Assembly: GCF_002283555.1 (NCBI RefSeq)
Contig: NZ_MVOI01000003.1
Coordinates: 1,657,578 to 1,721,577, forward strand
Direction of reading: 5' to 3'
Source: Rubrivirga sp. SAORIC476
GTDB taxonomy: Bacteria > Bacteroidota > Rhodothermia > Rhodothermales > Rubricoccaceae
Length of the DNA stretch: 64,000 bases
Below, piece after piece: positions 7,397-15,878 of this stretch. The first letter of the stretch is position 1, and every line of letters starts with the position of its first letter. The notes under the pieces are model-generated. The model saw only the letters and a program-made list of their open reading frames with translations, did not search any database and was not told where the DNA came from. The translations under genes were made by a program, and so were the position numbers.

Positions 7397-9904
7397 TCAG
7401 GCGTCCGCGAGCGCGCGGCGGACCTCGCCGAGGAGCGGTCTCGTGGCCGGGTCGTCGGGGGCCAGCGCGGCCTCGGCGGCCCGGAGCTCGGCGCGGCCGT
7501 CCGCGCGGCGGCCCTGGGCGACGAGCGCGAGCCCGAGTTGCGCTCGGCCCAGCGCCCGCAGCGCGTCGTCGTCGTTGGCCTCGGCGATCCGGAGCGCGTC
7601 GCGGGCGGCAGCCTCGGCGGCAGCCGACTCGCCGAGCCGGTTCCGCGCCCAGGCGAGTTCGGCGATCCGCTGTCCGGTCCACACGATCTCGCCCAGCCCC
7701 ACCCCTCCCAGCACCACGCGCGCCGAGTCCAGGTACGCCGTTGCGGCTCGGTTCTGACCATCCAAGAGGTAGATCGTGCCGAGGATCCCCAACGCCTCTC
7801 CACCCCGGAGACTGGAGATTCCGAAAAGCTGACGGATGCCTTCCACCGCTCCGCGCGAAATACCCACCGCCTCGCGACCCTGCCCGTCTTTTGCCAACGC
7901 CAGCGCGAGGGCATTCCGGTTGTAGAACAGCGCGCTGGAGTCAGGCTTTTCTGACTGTTCCGTGAGGCGTACGGACTCGCGGAGTGCCTCCACAGCGTCG
8001 CCGTGGCGCCCGTCCGCACTCAGCGCGTCGCCGAGGGCCTGGTACGCATGCCCCCAGTTTCGCTCGGCAGCGCCCCCTCCCCGTGCCATCTCGACGGCGC
8101 GGGTTGCCCAGTCCACCGCCGCACCGGTGTCCCCGTTCTCCGTGTGGAGCCACGAGTAGTCCCGCATCACGCTGAAGAGGAGGAGATTCCTGTCATCCAG
8201 TGGGGTGAGTTCTGGTCCTCCTTCCCGCACAGCACGAGACGCGAAGGTGTGCGCAAGGTCGATGTAGCTGAGCGCGGAGCGGAGATCTCCTTCGGCACCG
8301 CGGAGCCGTGCGAGGGCGTTGTAGGCCTGCCCGAGTTCCAAGGGCGGGGTCGTGGTCGAGTCGAGAAGGCTGACGCTCGCGGTCAGGAGGGAGTCTGCGA
8401 GAGCGGCATCGCCCAGGTTGAGATAGGTCTCCCCGAGCATGGCGAGAAGGAAGCCGCGAAGCGGATCGGATTCCAGAGCACCGACGCGTTCCAGACCGAG
8501 GTCAAGCGCCTCGCGGGCTGTGAGCACGCGGCCATCCGTCACGTCTGGATTGGCGCTCTCGAAGATGTCCAGGAGCACCTGCGCCGCCGTGGTGGCCTGC
8601 TCCGCCGAGCGCTCGGCGCGATGCGCTTGCGCCTCCGACTCAGCAAGCGCCTCGCGCTCCGCTGAGAGAGAGAGCAGCGAAAACCCGAGCCCGCCGACGA
8701 GCGCAAGCACGGCGACGGCCGCTGCGACGACGGGCACCCGGTTGCGGCGCACGAAACGGCTGGCGACGTACGCCAGCGAGTCCGGCCGGGCCTCGACGGG
8801 GCGGCCGTCGAGGTGGCGGGCGAGGTCGTCGGCGAGGTCGGCGGCAGAGGCGTAGCGCCGGGCGGGGTCCGGGTGGAGCGCCTTGAGGCAGATCGTGTCG
8901 AGGTCGCCGCGGAGCATGCGGGAGCGCGTAGTCGGCTCCGCCAGCGGCGCGTCGGTCGGCTCCGTGACCACGCGCGAGGGCCGGGTCGGCTCGGTCGTCG
9001 GCGGGCCCGTCGCCGAGTGGTCGTCGTGCGGGCGGCGCCCCGTGATCAGTTCGTAGAGGAGCGCGCCGAGGCCGTACACGTCGGCTGCCGTCGTGACCGT
9101 CGTCGTCGGCTCGTAGAGTTCGGGCGCCGCGTAGGCCGGCGTCAGCATCCGCATGCCGGTCCGCGTGAGCGGGAACGCGCCGGTGCCATCGTCCCCGGCC
9201 GCTTCCATCAGCTTGGCGATGCCGAAGTCTAGGACCACCGGCCGCGCCGCGCCGTCGCGCTCGGTCACGAGCACGTTGGACGGCTTGAGGTCGCGGTGGA
9301 CCACGAACCGGCGGTGCGCGTGGTCGACGGCCCGCGCCACCTCGGCCATCAGCCGCACGCGGTCGCGCAGGCCGAGGTCGCGCGCGTCGGCCCAGGTCGT
9401 GAGCGGCTCGCCGTCGACGAACTCGGTGACGAGGTACGGCACGCCGTCGTCGGTCTCGCCGCCGTCAAGGAGGCGCGCGATGCCGGGGTGGTCCAGCGTG
9501 GCCAGGAGCTCGCGCTCGCGGCGGAGCCGGGCGGCCACGTCGGACCCGGCCAGCGTCAGCGACTGGCGGACAACCTTGACGGCGACGGTCTGGTCGAAGG
9601 CGCCGTCGGCCCGGTGGGCACGGTACACCCGTCCCATCCCCCCTTCCCCCACGAGCGCCTCGATCCGGTACGGCCCGACCCGCTCGCCCTCCACCACGCC
9701 CCCCCCGTCGTCGGCGAGGGTCTCGACGACCCGTTCGGGGTGATCGAGGAGTGGGTCGTCAGCGAGGGCCACCGCCAGCAGGCGCTCGACGTCGGCGCGC
9801 AGGTCGTCGTCGAGCGTCGCGAGGTGGGCGGCTCGCTCGTCCTCCTCGAGGTCGAGGGCGCGGGCGAGTTCGGCGTCGATGACGCTCCAGCGTTGGGAGT
9901 CCAT
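7397..9904 (-). CDS. Membrane Ser/Thr kinase with TPR sensor domain
   Basis: The 835-aa protein has a Pkn/Stk-type kinase domain at about residues 75-345: GEGGMGRVYRA glycine loop, VAVKVV lysine, HRDLKPSNVLV catalytic loop (an RD kinase) and DFGIAKL. One transmembrane helix follows (~370-392, VPVVAAAVAVLALVGGLG), and then ~440 residues of tetratricopeptide-like helices rich in Ala and Leu (ALSYIDLAHTF, AVDWATRAVEMA and similar). In this architecture the C-terminal TPRs face the periplasm and sense or bind partners. The stop of the ECF sigma gene is 6 bp upstream, forming a two-gene operon. It is the second sigma/kinase pair in the window, with a different kinase layout from the T6SS-linked one. 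Confidence 0.92.
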   Translation of the reverse strand: MDSQRWSVIDAELARALDLEEDERAAHLATLDDDLRADVERLLAVALADDPLLDHPERVVETLADDGGGVVEGERVGPYRIEALVGEGGMGRVYRAHRADGAFDQTVAVKVVRQSLTLAGSDVAARLRRERELLATLDHPGIARLLDGGETDDGVPYLVTEFVDGEPLTTWADARDLGLRDRVRLMAEVARAVDHAHRRFVVHRDLKPSNVLVTERDGAARPVVLDFGIAKLMEAAGDDGTGAFPLTRTGMRMLTPAYAAPELYEPTTTVTTAADVYGLGALLYELITGRRPHDDHSATGPPTTEPTRPSRVVTEPTDAPLAEPTTRSRMLRGDLDTICLKALHPDPARRYASAADLADDLARHLDGRPVEARPDSLAYVASRFVRRNRVPVVAAAVAVLALVGGLGFSLLSLSAEREALAESEAQAHRAERSAEQATTAAQVLLDIFESANPDVTDGRVLTAREALDLGLERVGALESDPLRGFLLAMLGETYLNLGDAALADSLLTASVSLLDSTTTPPLELGQAYNALARLRGAEGDLRSALSYIDLAHTFASRAVREGGPELTPLDDRNLLLFSVMRDYSWLHTENGDTGAAVDWATRAVEMARGGGAAERNWGHAYQALGDALSADGRHGDAVEALRESVRLTEQSEKPDSSALFYNRNALALALAKDGQGREAVGISRGAVEGIRQLFGISSLRGGEALGILGTIYLLDGQNRAATAYLDSARVVLGGVGLGEIVWTGQRIAELAWARNRLGESAAAEAAARDALRIAEANDDDALRALGRAQLGLALVAQGRRADGRAELRAAEAALAPDDPATRPLLGEVRRALADA

Positions 9905-9910
9905 GCCCGG

Positions 9911-10459
9911 TCAGAGGATGTCGTGGAGATGGGCCTTGGCACGGGCCCAGTCGCGGGCGGCCGTGCGCACGGAGATGCCGAGCGCCTCGGCGGCCTCGGC
10001 CACCTCCAGGCCGCCGAAGAAGCGGAGTTCGACCAGCTCGGCCAGGCGGGCGTCGCGGGCGGCGAGCTGTTCGAGGGCGTCGTCCACCGCGAGGACCTGC
10101 TCGGAGGTTGTCTCCGCGAGGCCGGCCAGGTCGGCGTCGAGCGTGACCGCGCGGGCGGCGCCCCCCCGCTTGGCTGCGTTGCGCGCCCGGGCGCGGTCGG
10201 TCAGGATCTGCCGCATCGCACGTGCCGCGACGGCCGCAAAGTGGGCCCGGTCGGACCAGTCGCCCCCCTCGACCAGCTTGAGGTACGCCTCATGGACAAG
10301 GCCGGTCGCCGAGACGGTCACCACGCCGGACTCGCCGGCGATCCGGGCCTGAGCCAGCCGCCGGAGCTCGCCGTAGACGTGGGGAAACAGCGCGTCCGCC
10401 GCACGTGCGTCGCCCTCGCGGGCGGCCTGGAAGAGGGCGGTGGTCTCGGCACGAAGCAT
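9911..10459 (-). CDS. ECF sigma factor paired with the TPR kinase
   Basis: The 182-aa sigma factor has region 2 with GLVHEAYLKLVEGGDW and AVAARAMRQILTDRARARNAAKRGG, and region 4 with LVELRFFGGLEVAEAAEALGIS. These are the hallmarks of the kinase-adjacent ECF group, so it is a paralogue of the factor at 4466-5110 without that protein's Pro-rich N-terminal extension. It is the first gene of the sigma-kinase pair. It is divergent from the AraC-like gene at 10569, and the 109 bp between them should hold both promoters. Regulation by phosphorylation from the neighbouring kinase is plausible but not shown. Confidence 0.9.
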   Translation of the reverse strand: MLRAETTALFQAAREGDARAADALFPHVYGELRRLAQARIAGESGVVTVSATGLVHEAYLKLVEGGDWSDRAHFAAVAARAMRQILTDRARARNAAKRGGAARAVTLDADLAGLAETTSEQVLAVDDALEQLAARDARLAELVELRFFGGLEVAEAAEALGISVRTAARDWARAKAHLHDIL

Positions 10460-10568
10460 GGGAGCGGCCTCGATGGTAACGGGTTTTTATTCGGGCCGCC
10501 ACTTTTCTCAGGCACGGTGGCAGTCGACGCGCCAGGATTCCGCTTACGGGGTGGCTCACCCTTCCCCC

Positions 10569-11387
10569 ATGCTCTCCCGGTCGCCCGACACCGCCTTCCC
10601 CCGCCTGCTCCGCCCCAGCCCCGCTCCGTGGTCCCCCCAGGCCAACGCGGGGGTGCCGGGCCGCGACGGGCGCGCGACGACTCGGGCGGCCGACCCGGGG
10701 AGCGAGCCCCCCTCGGTTCGGGCGACCGCCCCGGACGCCCGCGCCGACGGGCCGACCGCCGGCAAGCCGGTCGCCGTGCTCGTCGGCGAGGCCCGGCGAC
10801 TGGCGCCCGCGCTGGCCGACGCGTTCGCCGTCGTGCTCACGCCGACCGCCGAGGCGGCCCAGGCCGCCGTGGCCGCCGACGTGCCCGGCCTGGTCGTCTC
10901 GGCCCTCCGGCTCCCCGACGCGGACGGCCTGGCGCTCACGGCGGCGCTCGAGGCCGATCCCCGAACGCGCGACGTGCCGGTCGTGCTACTCTCGCCTCGG
11001 GCCTGCCACGACCGGCTCGTCGTGGCGCTCGCCCGAGGCCGCCCCACCCCGCCCGACCTCCCCCACCTCATCGCGGACATGGTGGGGGTCGCGCGCGAGC
11101 GGCTGGGCGACCCGGCGTTCGGGGCCGTCGAGCTCGCCCGGGCCGTCGGGCTCAGCCCGCGCCAGCTGCGGCGGCGGGTGCGCGACGCCACCGGCGAGAC
11201 GCCCGGCGCGTTTCTCCGCCGGCTCCGCCTGGAGCACGCCGCAGCGCTCCTGGCCGGCGGCACCCGGTGCGTGAAGGAGGTGGCCCACCGGGTCGGGTTC
11301 CGGAGCGTGTCGGGGTTCCGGGCCGCCTTCCGCGCGGCGTTCGGCGTCGCGCCCTCCGCGTTCGAGGGCCCCGCGCCCGACGGCTGA
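10569..11387 (+). CDS. AraC-family regulator with a degenerate receiver domain
   Basis: The 272-aa protein has three parts. Residues ~1-65 are a Pro/Ala-rich leader. Residues ~70-160 are a receiver-like domain: 'VAVLVGEARRLAPALADAF', 'GLVVSALRLPDADGLAL', 'VPVVLLS'. In the segment that normally reads D-LRLPD the phospho-acceptor aspartate is Ala (SALRLP), and the acidic pair after strand 1 is missing, so it cannot be phosphorylated in the usual way. Residues ~180-265 are two helix-turn-helix motifs of the AraC type (AVELARAVGLSPRQLRRRV; VKEVAHRVGFRSVSGFRAAFRA). It may regulate the divergent sigma/kinase operon. The start at 10569 precedes MLSRSPD; a longer frame exists upstream but overlaps the divergent promoter. 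Confidence 0.82.
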   Translation: MLSRSPDTAFPRLLRPSPAPWSPQANAGVPGRDGRATTRAADPGSEPPSVRATAPDARADGPTAGKPVAVLVGEARRLAPALADAFAVVLTPTAEAAQAAVAADVPGLVVSALRLPDADGLALTAALEADPRTRDVPVVLLSPRACHDRLVVALARGRPTPPDLPHLIADMVGVARERLGDPAFGAVELARAVGLSPRQLRRRVRDATGETPGAFLRRLRLEHAAALLAGGTRCVKEVAHRVGFRSVSGFRAAFRAAFGVAPSAFEGPAPDG

Positions 11388-11709
11388 CCCGGTGCCCGCA
11401 GGTCTCCCATAAGACACCGGGGCCGAACACCGAACCGACGTCCGGAATCCGGCGGCTTTCGTCCGATTCCCAGCGGTTTATGCCGGGCCATGGAGCCGGG
11501 CGGACGGGAGGTTGTCCGGTCCCCACATCTACTCACGTGTGTAGCGAGAGGCCGCCCTGGTTCCGGCCCTCCGCGCGCTCCCGCCGCCCGACGTGACGCG
11601 GCCGTGGCAGTCGGGGCCTCGATTTCTCGCTATCGGACTGACACCCTCTTTGGCAACGCAGCGCGACCGAACGCCCACGCTGCGCCGCCCCGTCCCACCG
11701 ACACCCTCC
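11388..11709. other. 322-bp gap upstream of the propeller gene
   Basis: No gene fits here. The stretch just before the next gene is slightly AT-richer (around 11630-11660, with CTCTTTGG at about 11645-11652), where a Bacteroidota-type -7 element of the form TAnnTTTG would be expected. The match covers only the TTTG half, so I do not call a promoter. Confidence 0.4.
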
Positions 11710-14700
11710 ATGACCCTTCGCTCCACCCTCCTCGCGCTGGCGGCCCTCGCCGCCCTCGCCCTCGCACCTTCCGCCGCGGCCCAGAATACGGCCTACGCCA
11801 CCGGGCTTGACTCGCCGACCGCCCTCGCCGTGCTGGCCGACGGCCGCGTCTTGGTCGCCGAGCGCGACGCCGACCGGGTCTCGGCGCTCTCGCCCGAGGG
11901 CGCGCGGACCGACTTCGCCACCGGGCTCTCCGGGCCGAGCGACCTCGCGGTGCTCGCCGACGGCCGCGTCTTGGTCTCCGAGGCTGACGCCGGCCGAGTC
12001 TCGGCGCTCTCGCCCGAGGGCGCGCGGACCGACTTCGCCGCCGGGCTCAACTCGCCGAGAGGCCTCGCGGTGCTCGCCGACGGCCGCATCCTCGTCGCCG
12101 AGTCCAACGCCGGCCGGGTCTCGGCGCTCTCGCCCGAGGGCGAGCGGACCGACTTCGCCACCGGGCTCTCCGCGCCGAACGGCCTCGCGGTGCTCGCCGA
12201 CGGCCGCGTCCTCGTCTCCGAGCCCTCCGCCGGCCGGGTCTTGGCGCTCTCGCCCGAGGGCGAGCGGACCGACTTCGCCACCGGGCTCGGCCAGCCGATC
12301 GGCCTCGCGGTGCTCGCCGACGGCCGCGTCCTCGTCGCCGAGTTCAACTTCAGCCGGGTCTTGGCGCTCTCGCCCGAAGGCGCGCGGACCGACTTCGCCA
12401 CCGGGCTCGAAGGGCCGTTCGCCCTCGCGGTGCTCGCCGACGGCCGCGTCCTCGTCGCCGAGTTCAACGCCGGCCGGGTCTCGGTGATCGGGCAGGTGGA
12501 CCCCGGCCCGACCGTCTTCGCCACCGGGCTCGAAGGGCCGGCCGGCCTCGCGGAGCTTACCGACGGCCGCGTCCTCGTCGCCGAGTACTTCGCCGGCCGG
12601 GTCTCGGCGCTCTCGCCCTCGGGCGAGCGGACCGACTTCGCCACCGGGCTCAACACGCCGGAGGGCCTCGCGGTGCTCCCCGACGGCCGCGTCCTCGTCG
12701 CCGAGGCCTTCGCCAGCCGGGTCTCGGCGCTCTCGCCCGAGGGCGAGCGGACCGACTTCGCCACCGGGCTCGACGGGCCGGAGGACCTCGCGGTGCTCGC
12801 CGATGGCCGCGTCCTCGTCTCCGAGCGCTTCGCTGGCCGGGTCTCGGCGCTCTCGCCCACGGGCGAGCGGACCGTCTTCGCCACCGGGCTCGACGGGCCG
12901 GAGGGCCTCGCGGTGCTCCCCGACGGCCGCGTCCTCGTCACCGAGTCCAACGCCGACCGGGTCTCGGCGCTCTCGCCCGAGGGCGAGCGGACCGACTTCG
13001 CCACCGGGCCCGACGGGCCGAACAGCCTCGCGGTGCTCGCCGATGGCCGCGTCCTCGTCTCCGAGCGCTTCGCAGACCGGGTCTCGGCGCTCTCGCCCGA
13101 GGGCGAGCGGACCGACTTCGCCACCGGGCCCGACGGGCCGTCCGGCCTCGCGGTGCTCGCCGACGGCCGCGTCTTGGTCGCTGAGGTCGGCACCGGCCAG
13201 GTCACGGTGATCGGGCAGGTGGAGGTCGAGCCCGAGGGGCCGGTCGTCGTCGCCGAGGACCTCGGCCAGCCCGAGACCGTCCTCGCCCTCCCCGACGGCC
13301 GCATCGTGGTTTCCGAGGTCGACGGTGGCCGGGTCTCGTTCGTCAACCCCGACGGGACCGTCACGCCGCTCGCCACCGGGCTCAGCCGTCCGGCCGGGCT
13401 CGCGCTCTTCGACGGCCGCCTCCTGGTGGCCGAGACCCAGGGCGGTCGCGTCTCCTCGATCGACCTTGCCACCGGCGCCCGGACCGACTTCGCGACCGGC
13501 CTCCAAGCCCCCTACGCGCTGATCCCGTTCTCGGCCTTCGGCGGCGGCGTCTTCGTTTCCGAGGTCGACGGCGACCGGGTCTCGATCCTGGATGCCCAGG
13601 GCAACCGGACCGACTACGCCACCGGCCTCGACCGGCCCTACGGGCTCAGCATCAACTCGGATGGGCAGCTCCTCATCGCTGAGGCGGGCCGGAACCGGGT
13701 CTCGGTGTTCGACGGCGCCCAGCTCACCTCGTTCGCCGCCGGGCTCGGAGACCCCCGCGGGCTGCTCACCCTTCCCGATGGCAACGTGCTCGTTGCCGAG
13801 GTCGGCGCCGGTCGCGTCTCTACCCTCACCCCCGACGGCGTCCAGATCGACTTCGTGACCGGCCTCGACGGACCGACCGGGCTCGCGCGCCTTGCCAACG
13901 GGAGCGTCTTGATCGCCGAGTTCGGCGGCGGCCGCATCCTCCGCGTCGGCGACGACGCAGGCGGCCCGATCACGGTCGCCGAGCAGGGCGACGCCCCGGC
14001 GCTGCCCGACGCGCCCCAGGACGCGAGGGGCGCGACGACGATCACCGGTGAGATCGACGACCCCGAGTCGGCCGACTGCTACGCCGTCGAGGTCACCGAC
14101 GTGAGCGCGTTCAGCGCCTCCACGCTGGGCGGCACCACCGTCGACACCGACCTCATCCTGTTCACCGACGGCAACGTCGCCGTGGTGGCCAACGACGACG
14201 CCGACGGCACGTTGCAGTCCCGCATCCCCGCCGGTGCCCTCGACGGCCGCGGCCTGGAGGCCGGCACCTACCGGCTGTGCGTGACGGTCGCGGGCGCCAA
14301 CCCGACCAACGCGGCGGGCGAGCAGATCATCGCTGTCCAGAACCAAGAATTTGAGGCCGTCCGCTCCGCCTCGGCCCCGAACGGCGACTTCACCGTCGCC
14401 GCGTTCCCGGTGTTCACGGGCCAGTCGGGCGCCTACCAGATCACGCTGACGGGCGTCGGGTCGGGCGCCGGGCCGGTCGCGTCCGAGACCGCCCCCGAGG
14501 CGGGCGCGCTGGCGCTGGCGGTGTGGCCGAACCCGACCGCCAGCCGGGCGCGCGTGGCGTTCGCGCTCGCCGAGGCGGGCGAGGTCGAGGTGGCCGTGTT
14601 CGACGCGCTCGGCCGCCGGGTCGCCGTGGCCGCCGAGGGCCTTCGCGCAGCGGGCGACCACGAGGTGACGCTCGACGTGGCCGCGCTGGCGACGGGCGTC

Positions 14701-14763
14701 TACGTGGTCCGGGTGCGGGCCGACGGCGCCGTCTCCGCGCGGACGCTCACGGTCGTCCGCTAG
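11710..14763 (+). CDS. Giant secreted 18-blade propeller protein with PPC and T9SS sorting domains
   Basis: The 1017-aa protein begins with a signal peptide (MTLRSTLLALAALAALALA, then APSAAAQ). Residues ~28-755 are 18 consecutive ~40-residue units of the form (D)FATGL-x2-P-x2-LAVLADGRVLVAE-x4-RVSALSPEG, the SMP-30/NHL-type blade. Units 6 and 12 end differently, in VSVIGQV and VTVIGQV, which divides the array into three blocks of six. Residues ~775-890 are a PPC-like beta domain (GEIDDPESADCYAVEV, VNDDADGTLQSRI). The last ~85 residues are the T9SS sorting domain (VWPNPTAS, VFDALGRRVAV, GVYVVRV). It is probably a surface or extracellular binding protein; there is no catalytic motif. The near-identical DNA repeats imply recent amplification. 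Confidence 0.9.
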   Translation: MTLRSTLLALAALAALALAPSAAAQNTAYATGLDSPTALAVLADGRVLVAERDADRVSALSPEGARTDFATGLSGPSDLAVLADGRVLVSEADAGRVSALSPEGARTDFAAGLNSPRGLAVLADGRILVAESNAGRVSALSPEGERTDFATGLSAPNGLAVLADGRVLVSEPSAGRVLALSPEGERTDFATGLGQPIGLAVLADGRVLVAEFNFSRVLALSPEGARTDFATGLEGPFALAVLADGRVLVAEFNAGRVSVIGQVDPGPTVFATGLEGPAGLAELTDGRVLVAEYFAGRVSALSPSGERTDFATGLNTPEGLAVLPDGRVLVAEAFASRVSALSPEGERTDFATGLDGPEDLAVLADGRVLVSERFAGRVSALSPTGERTVFATGLDGPEGLAVLPDGRVLVTESNADRVSALSPEGERTDFATGPDGPNSLAVLADGRVLVSERFADRVSALSPEGERTDFATGPDGPSGLAVLADGRVLVAEVGTGQVTVIGQVEVEPEGPVVVAEDLGQPETVLALPDGRIVVSEVDGGRVSFVNPDGTVTPLATGLSRPAGLALFDGRLLVAETQGGRVSSIDLATGARTDFATGLQAPYALIPFSAFGGGVFVSEVDGDRVSILDAQGNRTDYATGLDRPYGLSINSDGQLLIAEAGRNRVSVFDGAQLTSFAAGLGDPRGLLTLPDGNVLVAEVGAGRVSTLTPDGVQIDFVTGLDGPTGLARLANGSVLIAEFGGGRILRVGDDAGGPITVAEQGDAPALPDAPQDARGATTITGEIDDPESADCYAVEVTDVSAFSASTLGGTTVDTDLILFTDGNVAVVANDDADGTLQSRIPAGALDGRGLEAGTYRLCVTVAGANPTNAAGEQIIAVQNQEFEAVRSASAPNGDFTVAAFPVFTGQSGAYQITLTGVGSGAGPVASETAPEAGALALAVWPNPTASRARVAFALAEAGEVEVAVFDALGRRVAVAAEGLRAAGDHEVTLDVAALATGVYVVRVRADGAVSARTLTVVR
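11791..13242 (+). repeat. Twelve in-frame ~120-bp tandem repeats
   Basis: The period is 120 bp in units 1-5, 123 bp in unit 6, then 120 bp from 12514 through unit 11, with a longer unit 12. Long stretches (the segments coding for LAVLADGRVLV and SALSPEG) are almost identical between units, while a short window after 'GL' and after 'VAE' varies. Six further diverged units follow to about 13955. This is a hot spot for copy-number change by recombination. Confidence 0.9.
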
Positions 14764-14770
14764 TCCCATG

Positions 14771-14804
14771 CCGCGCCTCGGTGCTGCCGTCGGCCGAGGC
14801 GCGG
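14771..14804. terminator. GC palindrome between 11710-14763 and the CAP gene
   Basis: Perfect 11-bp arms CCGCGCCTCGG (14771-14781) and CCGAGGCGCGG (14794-14804) are separated by 12 bases. The position 7 bp after a stop suggests a terminator, but there is no T-tract. It belongs to the recurrent CCTCGG/CCGAGG palindrome family of this window. Confidence 0.5.
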
Positions 14805-14827
14805 CCTGCTCTGCCCCCGATCCCGCC

Positions 14828-15775
14828 ATGACCCGCTTCCTTCTGCTCCTCCTCGTTGCCTTCGCCGCGCTTCCCGCGCGGGCACAGACCCCCCTCCCGG
14901 TATCGAACGCGGAGTTGATTCGCGACCACCTCTACCTCTCGCCGAGCGGAAGCCACTTCCTCCTCTTCCGCCCCGACGGAGACCTCGTCGTGGTCGACAC
15001 CGACGGCCAGATCGTCTGGGGGCTGGGTGGGATGGGCGTCGCGGTCCAGGGCGCCGACCGCGCCGCGATGCAGCCCGACGGCACCCTCGCCGTCTATGCC
15101 GCCGACGGCGCGCGCCTCTGGTCGGCGCTCGCGGACGCGCCCGGCCCCGGTGCCGCCCTCACGATCTCGGCCGACGGCGACCTCCAGATCGTCACCGAGG
15201 CCGGTCCGGTCTGGTCGGCTCGGACCGGCGCGCTCCGCCCGGTCGAGGGCTGCGCGCCGGTCGAGGACGCCGCAGGCGGGATGCTGCCCCCCGGCGCGAC
15301 ACCGGCCTACGTGGCCTACATCGCGTGCATCGAGCGGCTCGCACACGACGAGGCGAACCGGGCGCGCGAGGCGGCCGGCCTCGGCCCTCTCGCGTGGTCC
15401 GACGCGTTCGCCGCCGTCGCCCGAGCCCACAGCGAGGACATGGTCCGCCGGGGCTACGTCGCGCACGACACGCCCGAGGGCCTGACGTTCTCGGACCGGA
15501 TGGAGGCCGCCAGCCTGGACTGCTCGGGCCGTCGGGCCGAGAACATCGCCGGGGCCCACGCGGTCGGCCTCGAATACGTCAACGACGCCGACGAGGTGGT
15601 GTCCGTCGAGTGGCTGCCCCAGCGCGAGGTCGGCGCGGCCCCCGTCGTCTCGTGGATGAACAGCCCGCCGCACCGGCGGAACCTCCTCAACCCCGACCAC
15701 CACCGTCACGCGATCGGGGTCGCCTGGGACGCCGAGGCGCAGATGTACCGGGCCACGCAACTCCTCTGCGAGTAG
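14828..15775 (+). CDS. Secreted bulb-type lectin plus CAP (SCP/PR-1) domain protein
   Basis: The 315-aa protein has a signal peptide (MTRFLLLLLVAFAALPARA). Residues ~25-135 resemble a bulb-type (mannose-binding) lectin, with repeated 'G...LLFRPDGDLVVVDTDG..VW' and 'AAMQPDGTLAVYAADGARLW' units. Residues ~165-310 are a CAP domain: HDEANRAREAAGLGPLAWSD, ARAHSEDM, RRAENIAG and SWMNSPPHRRNLLNPDH. These include the His/Glu/Glu/His residues usually lining the CAP cavity. The combination suggests a secreted protein that binds glycans through the lectin half and carries a CAP effector domain of unknown activity. The start is placed at the signal peptide; an upstream in-frame ATG at 14768 overlaps the palindrome. 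Confidence 0.85.
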   Translation: MTRFLLLLLVAFAALPARAQTPLPVSNAELIRDHLYLSPSGSHFLLFRPDGDLVVVDTDGQIVWGLGGMGVAVQGADRAAMQPDGTLAVYAADGARLWSALADAPGPGAALTISADGDLQIVTEAGPVWSARTGALRPVEGCAPVEDAAGGMLPPGATPAYVAYIACIERLAHDEANRAREAAGLGPLAWSDAFAAVARAHSEDMVRRGYVAHDTPEGLTFSDRMEAASLDCSGRRAENIAGAHAVGLEYVNDADEVVSVEWLPQREVGAAPVVSWMNSPPHRRNLLNPDHHRHAIGVAWDAEAQMYRATQLLCE

Positions 15776-15801
15776 ACAGGAACGGCCAGGGACGGCACGC
15801 C

Positions 15802-15832
15802 GCGGGTCCGCCTCCTCCGGGAGCGGACCCGC
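15802..15832. terminator. Bidirectional terminator hairpin
   Basis: Perfect 10-bp arms GCGGGTCCGC (15802-15811) and GCGGACCCGC (15823-15832) with an 11-base loop lie between two convergent genes. There is no T-tract on either side. Confidence 0.6.
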
Positions 15833-15878
15833 TCGCGTTCCGCGTTTCCTGACGATCATCGCCCGCGCGGCGTGGTCG

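Noticed and set aside
11533-14829. 1098-codon open frame on the minus strand opposite the 18-blade protein
   Set aside because: It is the shadow of a GC-rich repetitive gene: the translated product is a low-complexity GDEDAAVGEHR-type repeat without a signal peptide or domain. The plus-strand frame has a signal peptide and known folds.
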